NCBI GenBank assembly: GCA_052389435.1
Contig: JBQTIB010000183.1
Location: forward strand, 1-20,574
Source of the DNA: JBQTKD01 sp052389435
GTDB lineage: Bacteria; Actinomycetota; Actinomycetes; Sporichthyales; Sporichthyaceae
DNA: 20,574 nucleotides
Direction: 5' to 3'
A program made the position numbers and the translations under genes. Below the pieces are notes generated by a model, which was not told the origin of the DNA, made no database searches, and saw only the letters and a program-made list of their open reading frames with translations. How positions within the stretch are numbered: position 1 is the stretch's first letter; every line of letters starts with the position of its first letter. This document shows positions 6,382 to 13,996 of this stretch, piece by piece.

Positions 6382-6447
6382 GGCCGGCGTAGTGCCGGTG
6401 GGCGTCACCGTCCATGACCGTTCGTCAGTTCCGCCCCGCTGGGGCGG
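6382..6447 (+). promoter_or_regulatory. Structured leader of paralog 2
   Basis: It carries GGCCGGCGTAGTGCCGGTG (6382-6400), 16 of 19 identical to 5594-5612, then CGTCAGTTC (6423-6431) and a perfect hairpin CCGCCCC-GCT-GGGGCGG (6431-6447). This mirrors the leader of paralog 1 in order, though only one hairpin is kept. The hairpin ends about 25 nt before the start codon. Confidence 0.5.
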
Positions 6448-6472
6448 ATTCTCGTCACCAGGGGCAGAGATT

Positions 6473-6877
6473 ATGAAGCTCATCGCTCGCATCGGCGTTG
6501 CGGCCACCACGGTCGCGTGCCTGTCTTTCGTCGCCGTCCCCGCCGCCGGCGCAGCAGAGGCCGCCGACCGGTCCGGCAAAATCCGCGTGTGCATCGAAGA
6601 CCTCGGTCGCGGCGAGGCCAAGGTCAACGTCGGCGGCTACGTCAAATACATCGACAGCGGGGAGTGCAAGACCTTCTCCAACCTCATTCGCGGCCGCGTC
6701 TACGGGGTCGCGGCGGACTCGCGCAACCGCTGCGACATCCGCAACGACGAACGCCGCGTCCGTGCCGACCGGGACCCGCGCCGCATCACCTTCTACGGCG
6801 ACTGCGACCGCAACGACCGCCGCGACAACGGCGACCGCGATCGCCGCGACCGCGACCGCGACCGCGACCGCGACTAG
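6473..6877 (+). CDS. Secreted protein with a Cys-containing core and Asp/Arg repeat tail (paralog 2)
   Basis: The start is ATG 6473 with AGGGG about 9 nt upstream; the frame is open further upstream, but the signal peptide defines this start. The 134-residue product has a signal peptide (MKLIARIGVAATTVACLSF, cut expected after AGA near residue 27) and a core sharing KIRVCIEDL, IDSGEC.TF and RGRVYGV with paralog 1. The cysteines at 40 and 65 match the pair in paralog 1. Two extra cysteines, 87 and 111, are specific to this copy and could form a second disulfide. The last ~25 residues are almost pure Asp/Arg, ending in a perfect RD repeat. The family is unknown to me. Transcription ends at a hairpin shared with the converging NAGGN operon. 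Confidence 0.82.
   Translation: MKLIARIGVAATTVACLSFVAVPAAGAAEAADRSGKIRVCIEDLGRGEAKVNVGGYVKYIDSGECKTFSNLIRGRVYGVAADSRNRCDIRNDERRVRADRDPRRITFYGDCDRNDRRDNGDRDRRDRDRDRDRD
6845..6874 (+). repeat. Five perfect CGCGAC hexanucleotide repeats
   Basis: Five in-frame copies of CGCGAC directly precede the stop codon and encode alternating Arg-Asp. The unit length keeps the frame, so slippage would change tail length without a frameshift. Confidence 0.9.
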
Positions 6878-6888
6878 CGATCACGCGA

Positions 6889-6931
6889 GGCCGATCGCTG
6901 AAAGGGATGTCATCCCCTTCGGCGATCGGCC
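6889..6931. terminator. Bidirectional terminator between paralog 2 and the NAGGN operon
   Basis: GGCCGATCGC and GCGATCGGCC form a 10-bp base stem. Above it TGAAAGGGA pairs with TCCCCTTCG with one mismatch and one wobble, leaving a loop of about 5 nt. The hairpin lies between converging stop codons at 6877 and 6937, so it can serve both strands. There is no clear T-tract on the plus strand, as is common in actinomycetes. Confidence 0.7.
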
Positions 6932-6936
6932 CCGCT

Positions 6937-8115
6937 TCAGTCTCTGCTGTCCGGGTCGGCGGTTGAGACGGTCTGCTGCACGGGAGCGGGTTGGTCCTCG
7001 CTCGGGAAGTCGGCGAGGTCGCCGCGGCGCCGGCGGTCCCAGTCCTCGAAGGTCAGCTCGGACTGCAGGTAGAGCGTCGTCAACTCGGCGACGCTGCGGA
7101 TTGCGTCCAGCGTGGTGCGCTCGTGGCCGTGGGTGGCGTCGGTGCCGAAGCCGATCAGCGCGGCGCGCGTCTCCGCGCCGGCTTCGATGGCGGCCGCGAC
7201 GTCGGACCGGTAGTGGTCGAACACGTCGCGCCGGTGTTCGATCCCGTGTTGCTGACACAGCGTCAGCAGCTTGCGGGTGAGGTGGTAGTCGAACGGGCCG
7301 GTCATGTCCTGCATCGCGACGGTCACCCCGGTCTCCCGGGACTCGTGCACGGGCGCTACGACGGCCGAATCGATCGACACCATCTCCGCGACGTCGGCGT
7401 GCAGACCGTGACTCGCGCCGTGGCCGACCTCTTCGGCGATGGTGATGAGCAGATGCGAGGTCATCGGAAGCTCGACCTCGGCCTCCTTGATCGCCTTGAA
7501 GGCCGCCAGCGCCGCGGCAACGCCGGCCTTGTCGTCGAGGTGGCGAGACTTGACATAGCCACCGGGGGTGATCTCGGGCAGCGCATGGTGGGCCACGAAG
7601 TCGCCGACTTCGATGCCCAGGGCCGCCAGGTCCTCCGCGCTGTGCACGGGCTCGTCGACCCGAATCTCGACGTGCTCCCAGCCAATGCCCTGCGTGTCGA
7701 CCTCATCGTTGTAGGCGTGCCCGCTCGCCTTGAGCGGGAGAATGGTTCCCGAGTAGGACACCTCGGGGTTGTCGGTGAAGATCGTGACCCGCGCACCTTC
7801 GGAGAACCGAGCGCTGTGCGTGCCGATCGGCACCACGCGGAGCCGCCCGTTCGGCTTGCGCGCTCGCACCGCCATCCCGATCGTGTCGGCGTGCACGACG
7901 ATCGCGCGCGCCGGCGAGCGTCGCCGACCGGGCAGGGTGGCCAACAGCGCCCCGCGGCGGGTGAGCTCGAAGGGAATGTCGATCGCGGCGATGATCTCGC
8001 CGAGCTGTTGCATGATCTGGTCCGTTCGGCCGGTCGGGCTCGGCGTACGCAGCAGCTGGAGCATGACCTCGCGGGCCCACTCCTCGTCGATCGCCAGAAT
8101 CTTTGGGTCGCTCAT
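6937..8115 (-). CDS. M42-family metallopeptidase of the NAGGN osmoprotectant operon
   Basis: The 392-residue product has the di-metal site of M42 aminopeptidases: His75 and Asp77 in VVHADTIG, Asp194 in HLDDKAG, the catalytic pair Glu228-Glu229 in AEEVGHG, Asp249 in SIDSAV, and a C-terminal His in THGHE (328-332). M42 hydrolases of this subtype are found next to asnO and ngg in many bacteria. They are presumed to act on NAGGN or a related dipeptide, for turnover or editing, but the reaction has not been shown as far as I know. There is no signal peptide, so it is cytosolic. The start ATG 8115 overlaps the ngg stop as ATGA, implying translational coupling. An open frame continues far upstream but is only an antiphase shadow of ngg. 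Confidence 0.9.
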   Translation of the reverse strand: MSDPKILAIDEEWAREVMLQLLRTPSPTGRTDQIMQQLGEIIAAIDIPFELTRRGALLATLPGRRRSPARAIVVHADTIGMAVRARKPNGRLRVVPIGTHSARFSEGARVTIFTDNPEVSYSGTILPLKASGHAYNDEVDTQGIGWEHVEIRVDEPVHSAEDLAALGIEVGDFVAHHALPEITPGGYVKSRHLDDKAGVAAALAAFKAIKEAEVELPMTSHLLITIAEEVGHGASHGLHADVAEMVSIDSAVVAPVHESRETGVTVAMQDMTGPFDYHLTRKLLTLCQQHGIEHRRDVFDHYRSDVAAAIEAGAETRAALIGFGTDATHGHERTTLDAIRSVAELTTLYLQSELTFEDWDRRRRGDLADFPSEDQPAPVQQTVSTADPDSRD

Positions 8116-9905
8116 ACCTGGTGATCCGAATCCCCTCTGTCGGTCGCGGCTCCGTATTTTTCCGGCTCGGCCCACACCGAGGGCAGCGGGCGCGTCGCCG
8201 GAAACAGCAGGTCGACGAAACGCTGCGCGGTCGGCTGCGGCTCGTGGTTGGCCAGACCGGGCCGCTCGTTGGCCTCGATGAAGTGGTATTCCGGCCCATC
8301 CACGCGCGGGACCATCAGGTCCATTCCCACCACGGGGATGTCGAGAACCTCGCTGGCCAGTTCGGCGGCCGCGGCGAGCTCCGGGTGCAGCTCCGCGGTC
8401 ACGTCGTGGATCGTGCCGCCGGTGTGCAGGTTGGCTGTCCTTCGCACGGCCAGTTCGGTGTCGGCGGGCAGCACGTCGTCGAGGGTGAAGCCCGCGTCGG
8501 CGACGACGGCCTCGGTGGTCTCGTCCAACGGGATGCGCGACTCCCCTCCGGTGGCCGCGCTGCGCCGCCGGCTCTGGGCCTCGATCAGTTCGCGTACCGT
8601 ATGGCGGCCGTCTCCGATCACCGCGGCGGGCCGTCGGACCGCAGCCGCAACGACCTGACGGTCGATCAGGAGAACGCGAAGGTCGTCGCCGTCGACCAGT
8701 TCCTCCAACAGGACGTCGGAGCAGTAGGCCTTGGCGGCCTCGACTGCGCAGACCAGACCGTCCGGATCGGCGACTCCGACGGTGATCCCCTGGCCCTGTT
8801 CGCCGCGAGCGGGTTTGACGACCACCGAACCCACCTCGGCGAGGAACTCGACGTCCCCGGACCCGCCGTCGGCCGTCCGGCCACGCGGGACCTGCAAGCC
8901 CGCTCGGGCGAGAATGCGACGGGTCACCCGCTTGTCGTCGCACCGGCTCATCGCCACGGCGGTGGTCAATTCGGACAGCGACTCTCGGGTCACGATGCGT
9001 CGCCCGCCGTGGATGAGGCGGAGCTCGCCCCAGCTCGGATCGAGCACCTCCACCTGGATGCCGCGACGAATCGCCTCGTCGGCCACGATCCGGGCGTACG
9101 GGTTGAGCTGCGCGAGCTCCTCGGCCGGGCTCGCGGCGAACAGGCGTTCGTTGATGGGGTTCTTCCGCTTGACGCAGAACACCGGCTCGCGCACGAAGCC
9201 GAGACGTTCGTAGAGGCTGATCGCCGGAACGTTGTCGTGGATGACGGACAGGTCGACGAACGCCGCGCCGACTTCGTCCATGCACTGCGCGAGCGCCAGG
9301 ACGAGCGTTTCGCCGACCCCCGGACGGCGGCACTGCGGATCGACCGCGAGACACCACAGGCTCGAACCGCGTTCGGGGTCGCCGAAGGCCGCGGCGTGGT
9401 CGATGCCGGTGACCGTCCCGACGATCTGCCCGCTGACGACCTCCTCGGCCAACAGGTAGTGGAACGCGTCGGTCTCGGCGTTGACCAGCAACTGGTCCGG
9501 CGGAGCGGAGAGCATTCCGCAGGCCGCGTAGAGCCGGTTCACCGCGTCGGCGTCGCTGCGATCCCGCAGGGGCCGGATGCGGACGACGGACTCGTCCGAT
9601 CCGCGCGGCGGCGGCCGCGAGTCGGCGAGCTTGAGCCGGTAGGTCACCGACGGATCGATGAACAGCTCGAACGGTGCGAGGCTGACCAGCACCTGCGGCT
9701 CGGTGATGTACATGCAGATGTCGCGGCGACCGCTGGCCTCCTGCGCCAGGACGTCGAGCAGGGACTCGTGGTCGGCGAAGGTCTGACCGAAAACGAGCCG
9801 CCCCCAGCCGCATTCGAGGGCGACGTCCTTGGTGGTGCCGGGCGAGCGCCAGGACTGCGCCTGCCACCATTCCCGGCCCCGCTCCGTCTGCGGGAGCGTC
9901 GTCAT
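8112..9905 (-). CDS. ngg: N-acetylglutaminylglutamine synthetase (GNAT plus ATP-grasp)
   Basis: This 597-residue two-domain enzyme builds the N-acetylated glutamine dipeptide that AsnO converts to the amide. The N-terminal half carries a GNAT acetyltransferase fold, with the acetyl-CoA loop in LAVDPQCRRPGVGE and the late motif AISLYERLGF. The C-terminal half is an ATP-grasp ligase resembling cyanophycin and glutathione synthetases, with KPARGEQGQGITVGV and the metal-binding FIEANERPGL near the end. The order and total length match Ngg of Sinorhizobium meliloti. ATG 9905 is preferred as start because GAGAAAGG lies just upstream; an in-frame ATG at 9935 would overlap asnO. It follows asnO by 19 nt and overlaps the M42 gene by ATGA. 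The product acts in the cytosol during osmotic stress. Confidence 0.92.
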   Translation of the reverse strand: MTTLPQTERGREWWQAQSWRSPGTTKDVALECGWGRLVFGQTFADHESLLDVLAQEASGRRDICMYITEPQVLVSLAPFELFIDPSVTYRLKLADSRPPPRGSDESVVRIRPLRDRSDADAVNRLYAACGMLSAPPDQLLVNAETDAFHYLLAEEVVSGQIVGTVTGIDHAAAFGDPERGSSLWCLAVDPQCRRPGVGETLVLALAQCMDEVGAAFVDLSVIHDNVPAISLYERLGFVREPVFCVKRKNPINERLFAASPAEELAQLNPYARIVADEAIRRGIQVEVLDPSWGELRLIHGGRRIVTRESLSELTTAVAMSRCDDKRVTRRILARAGLQVPRGRTADGGSGDVEFLAEVGSVVVKPARGEQGQGITVGVADPDGLVCAVEAAKAYCSDVLLEELVDGDDLRVLLIDRQVVAAAVRRPAAVIGDGRHTVRELIEAQSRRRSAATGGESRIPLDETTEAVVADAGFTLDDVLPADTELAVRRTANLHTGGTIHDVTAELHPELAAAAELASEVLDIPVVGMDLMVPRVDGPEYHFIEANERPGLANHEPQPTAQRFVDLLFPATRPLPSVWAEPEKYGAATDRGDSDHQV

Positions 9906-9924
9906 CTCGTTGCCTTTCTCCATT

Positions 9925-11703
9925 TCAGACTGCATGGCTCTGGAGCCACAGTTCCAGGAGCGCCAACTGCCACAGCCGGTTGCCGCGCAGCGGCGTCAGT
10001 TCTCCGTTCGGGTCGGCGAGCAGCCGAGAGACCTCGGCGTCGGCGAACAGTGCACGCTCGCGCGCCGCGGGGGCGTGCAGGGCGTCGCGCACCATGTCCA
10101 GGTACGGGCCCTGCAGGTGCTTGAGCGCCGGCACCGGGAAGTAGCCCTTCGGCCGGTCGATGACCGCATCCGGGATCACCCGGCGTCCGGCCTCCTTGAG
10201 CACGCCCTTGCCGTCCTGCGCGAGCTTGAGCTCGGGCGGGCAGGTCGCGGCGAGCTCGACCAGTTCGTGGTCCAGGAACGGCACGCGCGCCTCCAGGCCC
10301 CAGGCCATCGTCATGTTGTCGACGCGCTTGACGGGGTCGTCGACGAGCATGATCTGGGAGTCCAGGCGCAGCGCCGCGTCGACGGCCGTTTCCGCGCCCC
10401 GGGCGGCGAAGTGGGCCTCGACGAACTCGCGCGCGACGTCCCGATCGAGGCGGTACGCCGGGTTCAGCCCGGCGTTGCGGTCCTGCGGCGTGCGGTCGAA
10501 GAAGGCCGCGGCGTAGGTGCCGACCGGGTCGTTGCCGGCGGTTCGCATCGGCGGGTACCAGTGGTACCCGGCGAAGACCTCGTCGGCGCCCTGACCGGAC
10601 TGCACGACCTTGACGTGCTTGGCGACCTCCTCGGACAGCAGGAAGAACGCGACGGAGTCGTGACTGACCATCGGTTCGCTCATCGCGGCGATGGCCCGCG
10701 GCAGCGCGGGGAGCATCCGTTCGGTCGGGACGCGAATCTGGTGGTGGTCGGTGCCGAACTCGCGGGCAACGACGTCGGAGTACTTGAACTCGTCGCCCTC
10801 CTCGCCGCCGGCGGCTTCGAAACCGATGCTGAACGTTGCCAGTCCCGTCTGCCCCTCCTGCGCCAACAGGCCGACGACGAGGCTGGAGTCCAGCCCGCCG
10901 GACAGCAGCACGCCAACGGGAACGTCGGCGACGAGCCGGCGGCGGACCGCGGTGCGCAGCGAGTCCAGGACCGCGTCCTCCCAGTCCCGCGCGGACCAGG
11001 CGGCCTTCGCGGCGTCGCGAACGAACTCGGGGCGCCAGTACTCGCGTTCGCGCCGGCGGCCGTCGGGCTCGATCACGAGCATCGTCGCGGGCGCGAGCTT
11101 GGACACCCCGGCCAGGATCGTCCGCGGCGGCGGGACGATGGAGTGGAAGGTCAGGTAGTGGTGCAGCGCGACGGTGTCGATTCCGGTGTCCACGCCGCCG
11201 CCGGCGAGCAGCGCCGGAAGCGTCGAGGCGAACCGCAGGGCGCCGGGCCGTTCGGTCAGGTAGAGCGGTTTGATGCCGAGCCGGTCGCGGACCAGCACCG
11301 TCTTGCCGCTGTCGCGTTCGTGCAGGCAGATCGCGAACATGCCGAGCAGGTGGTCGACGAAGTCCTCCCCCCACTGCGCGTACGCCTTCGCGACGACCTC
11401 GGTGTCGGAGGTGGAGAAGAACCGGTGACCCGCGGCGATCAGTTCCTCGCGCAACTCGGGGTAGTTGTAGATGCAGCCGTTGAAGACGACCGTCAGCCCG
11501 AGGTCGGCATCGACCATCGGCTGGGCGCCCTTCTCCGACAGATCGATGATCTGCAGCCGTCGGTGTCCGAGGGCTAGGCGTCCGTTGGACCAGACGCCGC
11601 CGCCGTCGGGGCCCCGGTCCTCCATCGTCGCGGTCATGCGATCCACGGCCGCCACGTCGGCCCGTTCTGAGTCCAGGCGTAGCTCGCCTGCAAATCCGCA
11701 CAT
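9925..11703 (-). CDS. asnO: N-acetylglutaminylglutamine amidotransferase (asparagine synthetase-like)
   Basis: The 592-residue product begins MCGFAGEL, placing the catalytic Cys2 of a class II (Ntn) glutamine amidotransferase at the N-terminus after Met removal. Further marks are the RGPDGGG, NGCIYNY and SDTEV glutaminase motifs, and the PP-loop SGGLDSS at 268-274 of the ATP-pyrophosphatase synthetase domain. In the NAGGN pathway it transfers ammonia from glutamine to the C-terminal carboxyl of the dipeptide. The neighbouring ngg and M42 genes support this over ordinary asparagine synthesis. Start ATG 11703 is fixed by the Cys2 requirement. There is no good ribosome site. A GGGTAG element 10 nt upstream suggests a very short leader or leaderless mRNA. 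It is the first gene of the operon, divergent from the FAD oxidoreductase. Confidence 0.92.
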   Translation of the reverse strand: MCGFAGELRLDSERADVAAVDRMTATMEDRGPDGGGVWSNGRLALGHRRLQIIDLSEKGAQPMVDADLGLTVVFNGCIYNYPELREELIAAGHRFFSTSDTEVVAKAYAQWGEDFVDHLLGMFAICLHERDSGKTVLVRDRLGIKPLYLTERPGALRFASTLPALLAGGGVDTGIDTVALHHYLTFHSIVPPPRTILAGVSKLAPATMLVIEPDGRRREREYWRPEFVRDAAKAAWSARDWEDAVLDSLRTAVRRRLVADVPVGVLLSGGLDSSLVVGLLAQEGQTGLATFSIGFEAAGGEEGDEFKYSDVVAREFGTDHHQIRVPTERMLPALPRAIAAMSEPMVSHDSVAFFLLSEEVAKHVKVVQSGQGADEVFAGYHWYPPMRTAGNDPVGTYAAAFFDRTPQDRNAGLNPAYRLDRDVAREFVEAHFAARGAETAVDAALRLDSQIMLVDDPVKRVDNMTMAWGLEARVPFLDHELVELAATCPPELKLAQDGKGVLKEAGRRVIPDAVIDRPKGYFPVPALKHLQGPYLDMVRDALHAPAARERALFADAEVSRLLADPNGELTPLRGNRLWQLALLELWLQSHAV

Positions 11704-11712
11704 GCCGGGGCC

Positions 11713-11738
11713 CTACCCCTTCATGAAGATCGCCACCC
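11713..11738 (-). promoter_or_regulatory. Possible SigB-like promoter of the NAGGN operon
   Basis: On the minus strand GGGT (11738-11735), a 16-bp spacer and GGGTAG (11718-11713) fit the loose streptomycete SigB pattern GNNT-N14-16-GGGTA. Transcription would start at or just before the asnO ATG. The -35 match is very degenerate, so this is a weak call. It is kept because osmotic induction is expected for this operon. Confidence 0.25.
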
Positions 11739-11891
11739 TCGCCACGAAGGTTGGGACAGAACGCACACGCCGCGATCGCGCGACTACTGCGTGGCCGTGG
11801 CCGCGCTCGGTCGACACCAGACCCGGTCCGCAGGCGGGCGCGTCGGTCGCCCCGCGGCGCGGCGACGTCGGGCGCCCGGTAGAAAGGCGAG

Positions 11892-13124
11892 GTGAGCGTG
11901 GACGTCGTCGTCGTGGGAGCGGGCCTCGCGGGCCTCGCGGCAGCCGTGCGCCTGAGCGCTGCCGGGCGCGAGGTATCGGTGCTCGAGGCCTCCGACGGGG
12001 TCGGCGGACGGATGCGGACGGACGTCGTGGACGGGTTTCGGCTCGATCGCGGCTTTCAGGTCTACAACACCGCCTACCCCGAGGGCCGCCGCGTCCTGGA
12101 CTACGACGCGCTGGCGCTGCGCTCGTTCGCCGCGGGCGCGGTCGTGCACCACGACGGCCGCAACCACGAGGTGCTCGACCCGCGACGCGTGCCGAGGGCG
12201 GCGCTGCGCACGCTCCGCTCGCCGCTGCTGTCCCTGCCCGACAAGGTGCGCATCGCCGCGTTCTCCGCCTGGTGCGGGTACGCCCCGGTCCCACGACTGG
12301 TGGCCGGGCGGGACCGCCCCACCCAGCAGGACCTCGCTCGCTTCGGCATCGGGCCGGGCGGGATCGAGCGCTTCGCCCGCCCGTTCCTGTCCGGGGTGCT
12401 CGGCGAGCGGGATTTGGCGACGTCGGCCCGGTACACGCACCTGGTGTGGCGCACGTTCGTGCGCGGCTCCTCGGTGGTGCCCGCGGCTGGGATGGGGCAG
12501 ATCCCGGAGCAGTTGGCGGCTCGGCTGCCCGCCGGTGCGCTGCGGCTGGGCACGTCCGTCGCGGCCGTCGAGGAGGGCGGGGTGCGCACCGCCGACGGGG
12601 AGCGCATCGCGGCGCGGACGGTCGTCGTGGCGGCCGACGCCGTCGCCGCCGTCGGGCTACTGCCCGGCCTGGCCGCGCCCGCCTGGAACGCGTTGACCAC
12701 CGTCTACTACGCGACAGTGGCCCGTCCGGACCTGCGCCCGGTGCTGCATCTCGACGCGGACCGCCCCGAGCTCGCCATCAACGCGGTGGCGATGTCGGCG
12801 GTGTCGGCACGGTATGCACCGCCCGGGCGTGCGTTGATCGCCGCCAGTGTCCCCGGCGACCGACGGGGACAGACCGATCTCGGTGCCCGGCTGGCGCAGC
12901 GTCTGGCCCCGATGCTGGAGATCGACACGGGCGAACTCGAGGAGATCGCCCGCTACGACCTTCCCTACGCCCTGCCGGCGATGCCGCCGCCGTTGGCGCT
13001 GCGCAAGCCGGTGCGGGTGGCCGCCGGCCGGTTCGTCTGCGGCGACTGGCGGGACACCTCCTCGATCCAGGGCGCGCTGGTGTCGGGTCGGCGCACGGCC
13101 GAAGCAATCCTCGCCGAACGCTAG
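11892..13124 (+). CDS. FAD-dependent amine oxidase/phytoene-desaturase-like oxidoreductase
   Basis: The 410-residue product opens with a Rossmann FAD site: VVVVGAGLAGLAAAVRL (GxGxxG at residues 9-14), the acidic end of strand two in VLEAS, and the GGRMRT loop near 42-47. The C-terminus has the matching FAD contact FVCGDWRDTSSIQGALVSGR. This layout is that of the amine oxidase, protoporphyrinogen oxidase and carotenoid desaturase superfamily; a carotenoid or other isoprenoid substrate is possible but not shown. There is no signal peptide. The start is GTG 11892 with AAAGG upstream; GTG 11898 is a close alternative. Its stop codon overlaps that of the convergent DUF2071 gene. No other carotenoid genes are visible in the window. 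Confidence 0.82.
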   Translation: MSVDVVVVGAGLAGLAAAVRLSAAGREVSVLEASDGVGGRMRTDVVDGFRLDRGFQVYNTAYPEGRRVLDYDALALRSFAAGAVVHHDGRNHEVLDPRRVPRAALRTLRSPLLSLPDKVRIAAFSAWCGYAPVPRLVAGRDRPTQQDLARFGIGPGGIERFARPFLSGVLGERDLATSARYTHLVWRTFVRGSSVVPAAGMGQIPEQLAARLPAGALRLGTSVAAVEEGGVRTADGERIAARTVVVAADAVAAVGLLPGLAAPAWNALTTVYYATVARPDLRPVLHLDADRPELAINAVAMSAVSARYAPPGRALIAASVPGDRRGQTDLGARLAQRLAPMLEIDTGELEEIARYDLPYALPAMPPPLALRKPVRVAAGRFVCGDWRDTSSIQGALVSGRRTAEAILAER

Positions 13125-13882
13125 ATGCGGAACGGGAACCCGAACCGGGTGTGCACGCCCGGGGAGAACGCGACCTGGTCGGGCGCGCGGCCGAGCAGGT
13201 CCGCGAAGCCGGCCTCGGCCAGCAGGCTGCCGCGCAGGTCCACGACCTCTGCCCGGTGCAGCGGCCACGTCGGGTGGGCGTTGGGTACGAAGTAGGTCGT
13301 GCCGAGGACGCTGGTGTGCAGGCCCCATCGCGCGGACAGGAAGTGGTCCAGCGGGCTGCCCTCCATCGACTCGCCGACGCGGACCGCCATCTCGACGTCC
13401 GGTGCGCTGCGGGTGCGCACCCGGCTGCGGTAGCGGTGCACGAGGCCGTCGGGTCCGGGGCTGCACGCGTGCTCCATGCGCGCCCACCGGTACGGCACGG
13501 CGAATCCCGCGCGCGCCCCGGCGACGACGGCGAGCCGATCACAGTCGAGCGACAGGAACACGACCCCGCGGCGGCCGGTGTGGTCGACCGAGTAGAGCCG
13601 GATGTTGGTCTCGAGGAAGTCGCCGAACCACGGCACGCGGATCCGTCGCCCGAAGCCTGCGTTGCACATCCGGAACGGCACGAGCCCGACGTAGGTGGAG
13701 CCCTCGAACACGTCGGGGAACACCCCGGCGGGAAACAGGTGCGCGACCCGCTCTGGCTCCACGGCCCAGTGCGCGTAGGCGAGGTCTCGCCAGTCCTGGT
13801 GCATCAGCACCGGTCCGCGCAGCGTCGGCGCCAGCACGTCGACGGCGTCCGGAACGATCCGATCCGCACGGCGGGCCGCCAC
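13121..13882 (-). CDS. DUF2071 family protein (YqjF-like)
   Basis: The product carries the DUF2071 signature: MHQDWRDLAYAHWAVEPERV near the start, FEGSTYVGLVPFRM, PWFGDFLETNIRLYSVD, GVVFLSLDCDRL, and a late WGLHTSVLG segment with HRAEVVDL. The biochemical role of this family is unknown; the fold is thought to be an acetoacetate-decarboxylase-like barrel, without proven activity. GTG 13882 is chosen because GGCGGAG lies 5 nt upstream, giving 253 residues; GTG 13915 (264 residues) and longer starts are possible. Convergent overlap with the FAD oxidoreductase leaves no room for a terminator between them. It is downstream of the SDR gene on the same strand by about 115 bp, so it could be read through from that operon or have its own promoter. 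Confidence 0.82.
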   Translation of the reverse strand: MAARRADRIVPDAVDVLAPTLRGPVLMHQDWRDLAYAHWAVEPERVAHLFPAGVFPDVFEGSTYVGLVPFRMCNAGFGRRIRVPWFGDFLETNIRLYSVDHTGRRGVVFLSLDCDRLAVVAGARAGFAVPYRWARMEHACSPGPDGLVHRYRSRVRTRSAPDVEMAVRVGESMEGSPLDHFLSARWGLHTSVLGTTYFVPNAHPTWPLHRAEVVDLRGSLLAEAGFADLLGRAPDQVAFSPGVHTRFGFPFRI

Positions 13883-13918
13883 GGTCGCTCCGCCATCCGC
13901 GTCATAACGTTTCACAAC

Positions 13919-13928
13919 CGTTGCAACG
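13919..13928. promoter_or_regulatory. Palindrome upstream of the DUF2071 gene
   Basis: CGTTGCAACG is a perfect 10-bp palindrome. It is flanked by further AACGTT and AACCGTT elements in the short AT-richer stretch 13902-13928, which stands out from its GC-rich surroundings. An operator is plausible; the binding protein is unknown. Confidence 0.3.
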
Positions 13929-13996
13929 CACGGGGCCGCTACACGACTCCGGTGTTGTGCGTAAGCCGCGTCACGTCGCCCGGGCACCTACGTGGG

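Noticed and set aside
5588..6415. Minus-strand frame of 275 residues rich in Val/Ala across paralog 1
   Set aside because: It is the complement of the Asp/Arg tail repeats, spans a strong terminator and has no supporting start signal. The plus-strand gene has a signal peptide and a paralog.
6937..9870. A 977-residue minus-strand frame suggesting a fusion with the M42 peptidase
   Set aside because: Only the last 392 residues are real. The upstream part is an out-of-phase shadow of ngg, and the M42 start is set by the ATGA overlap.
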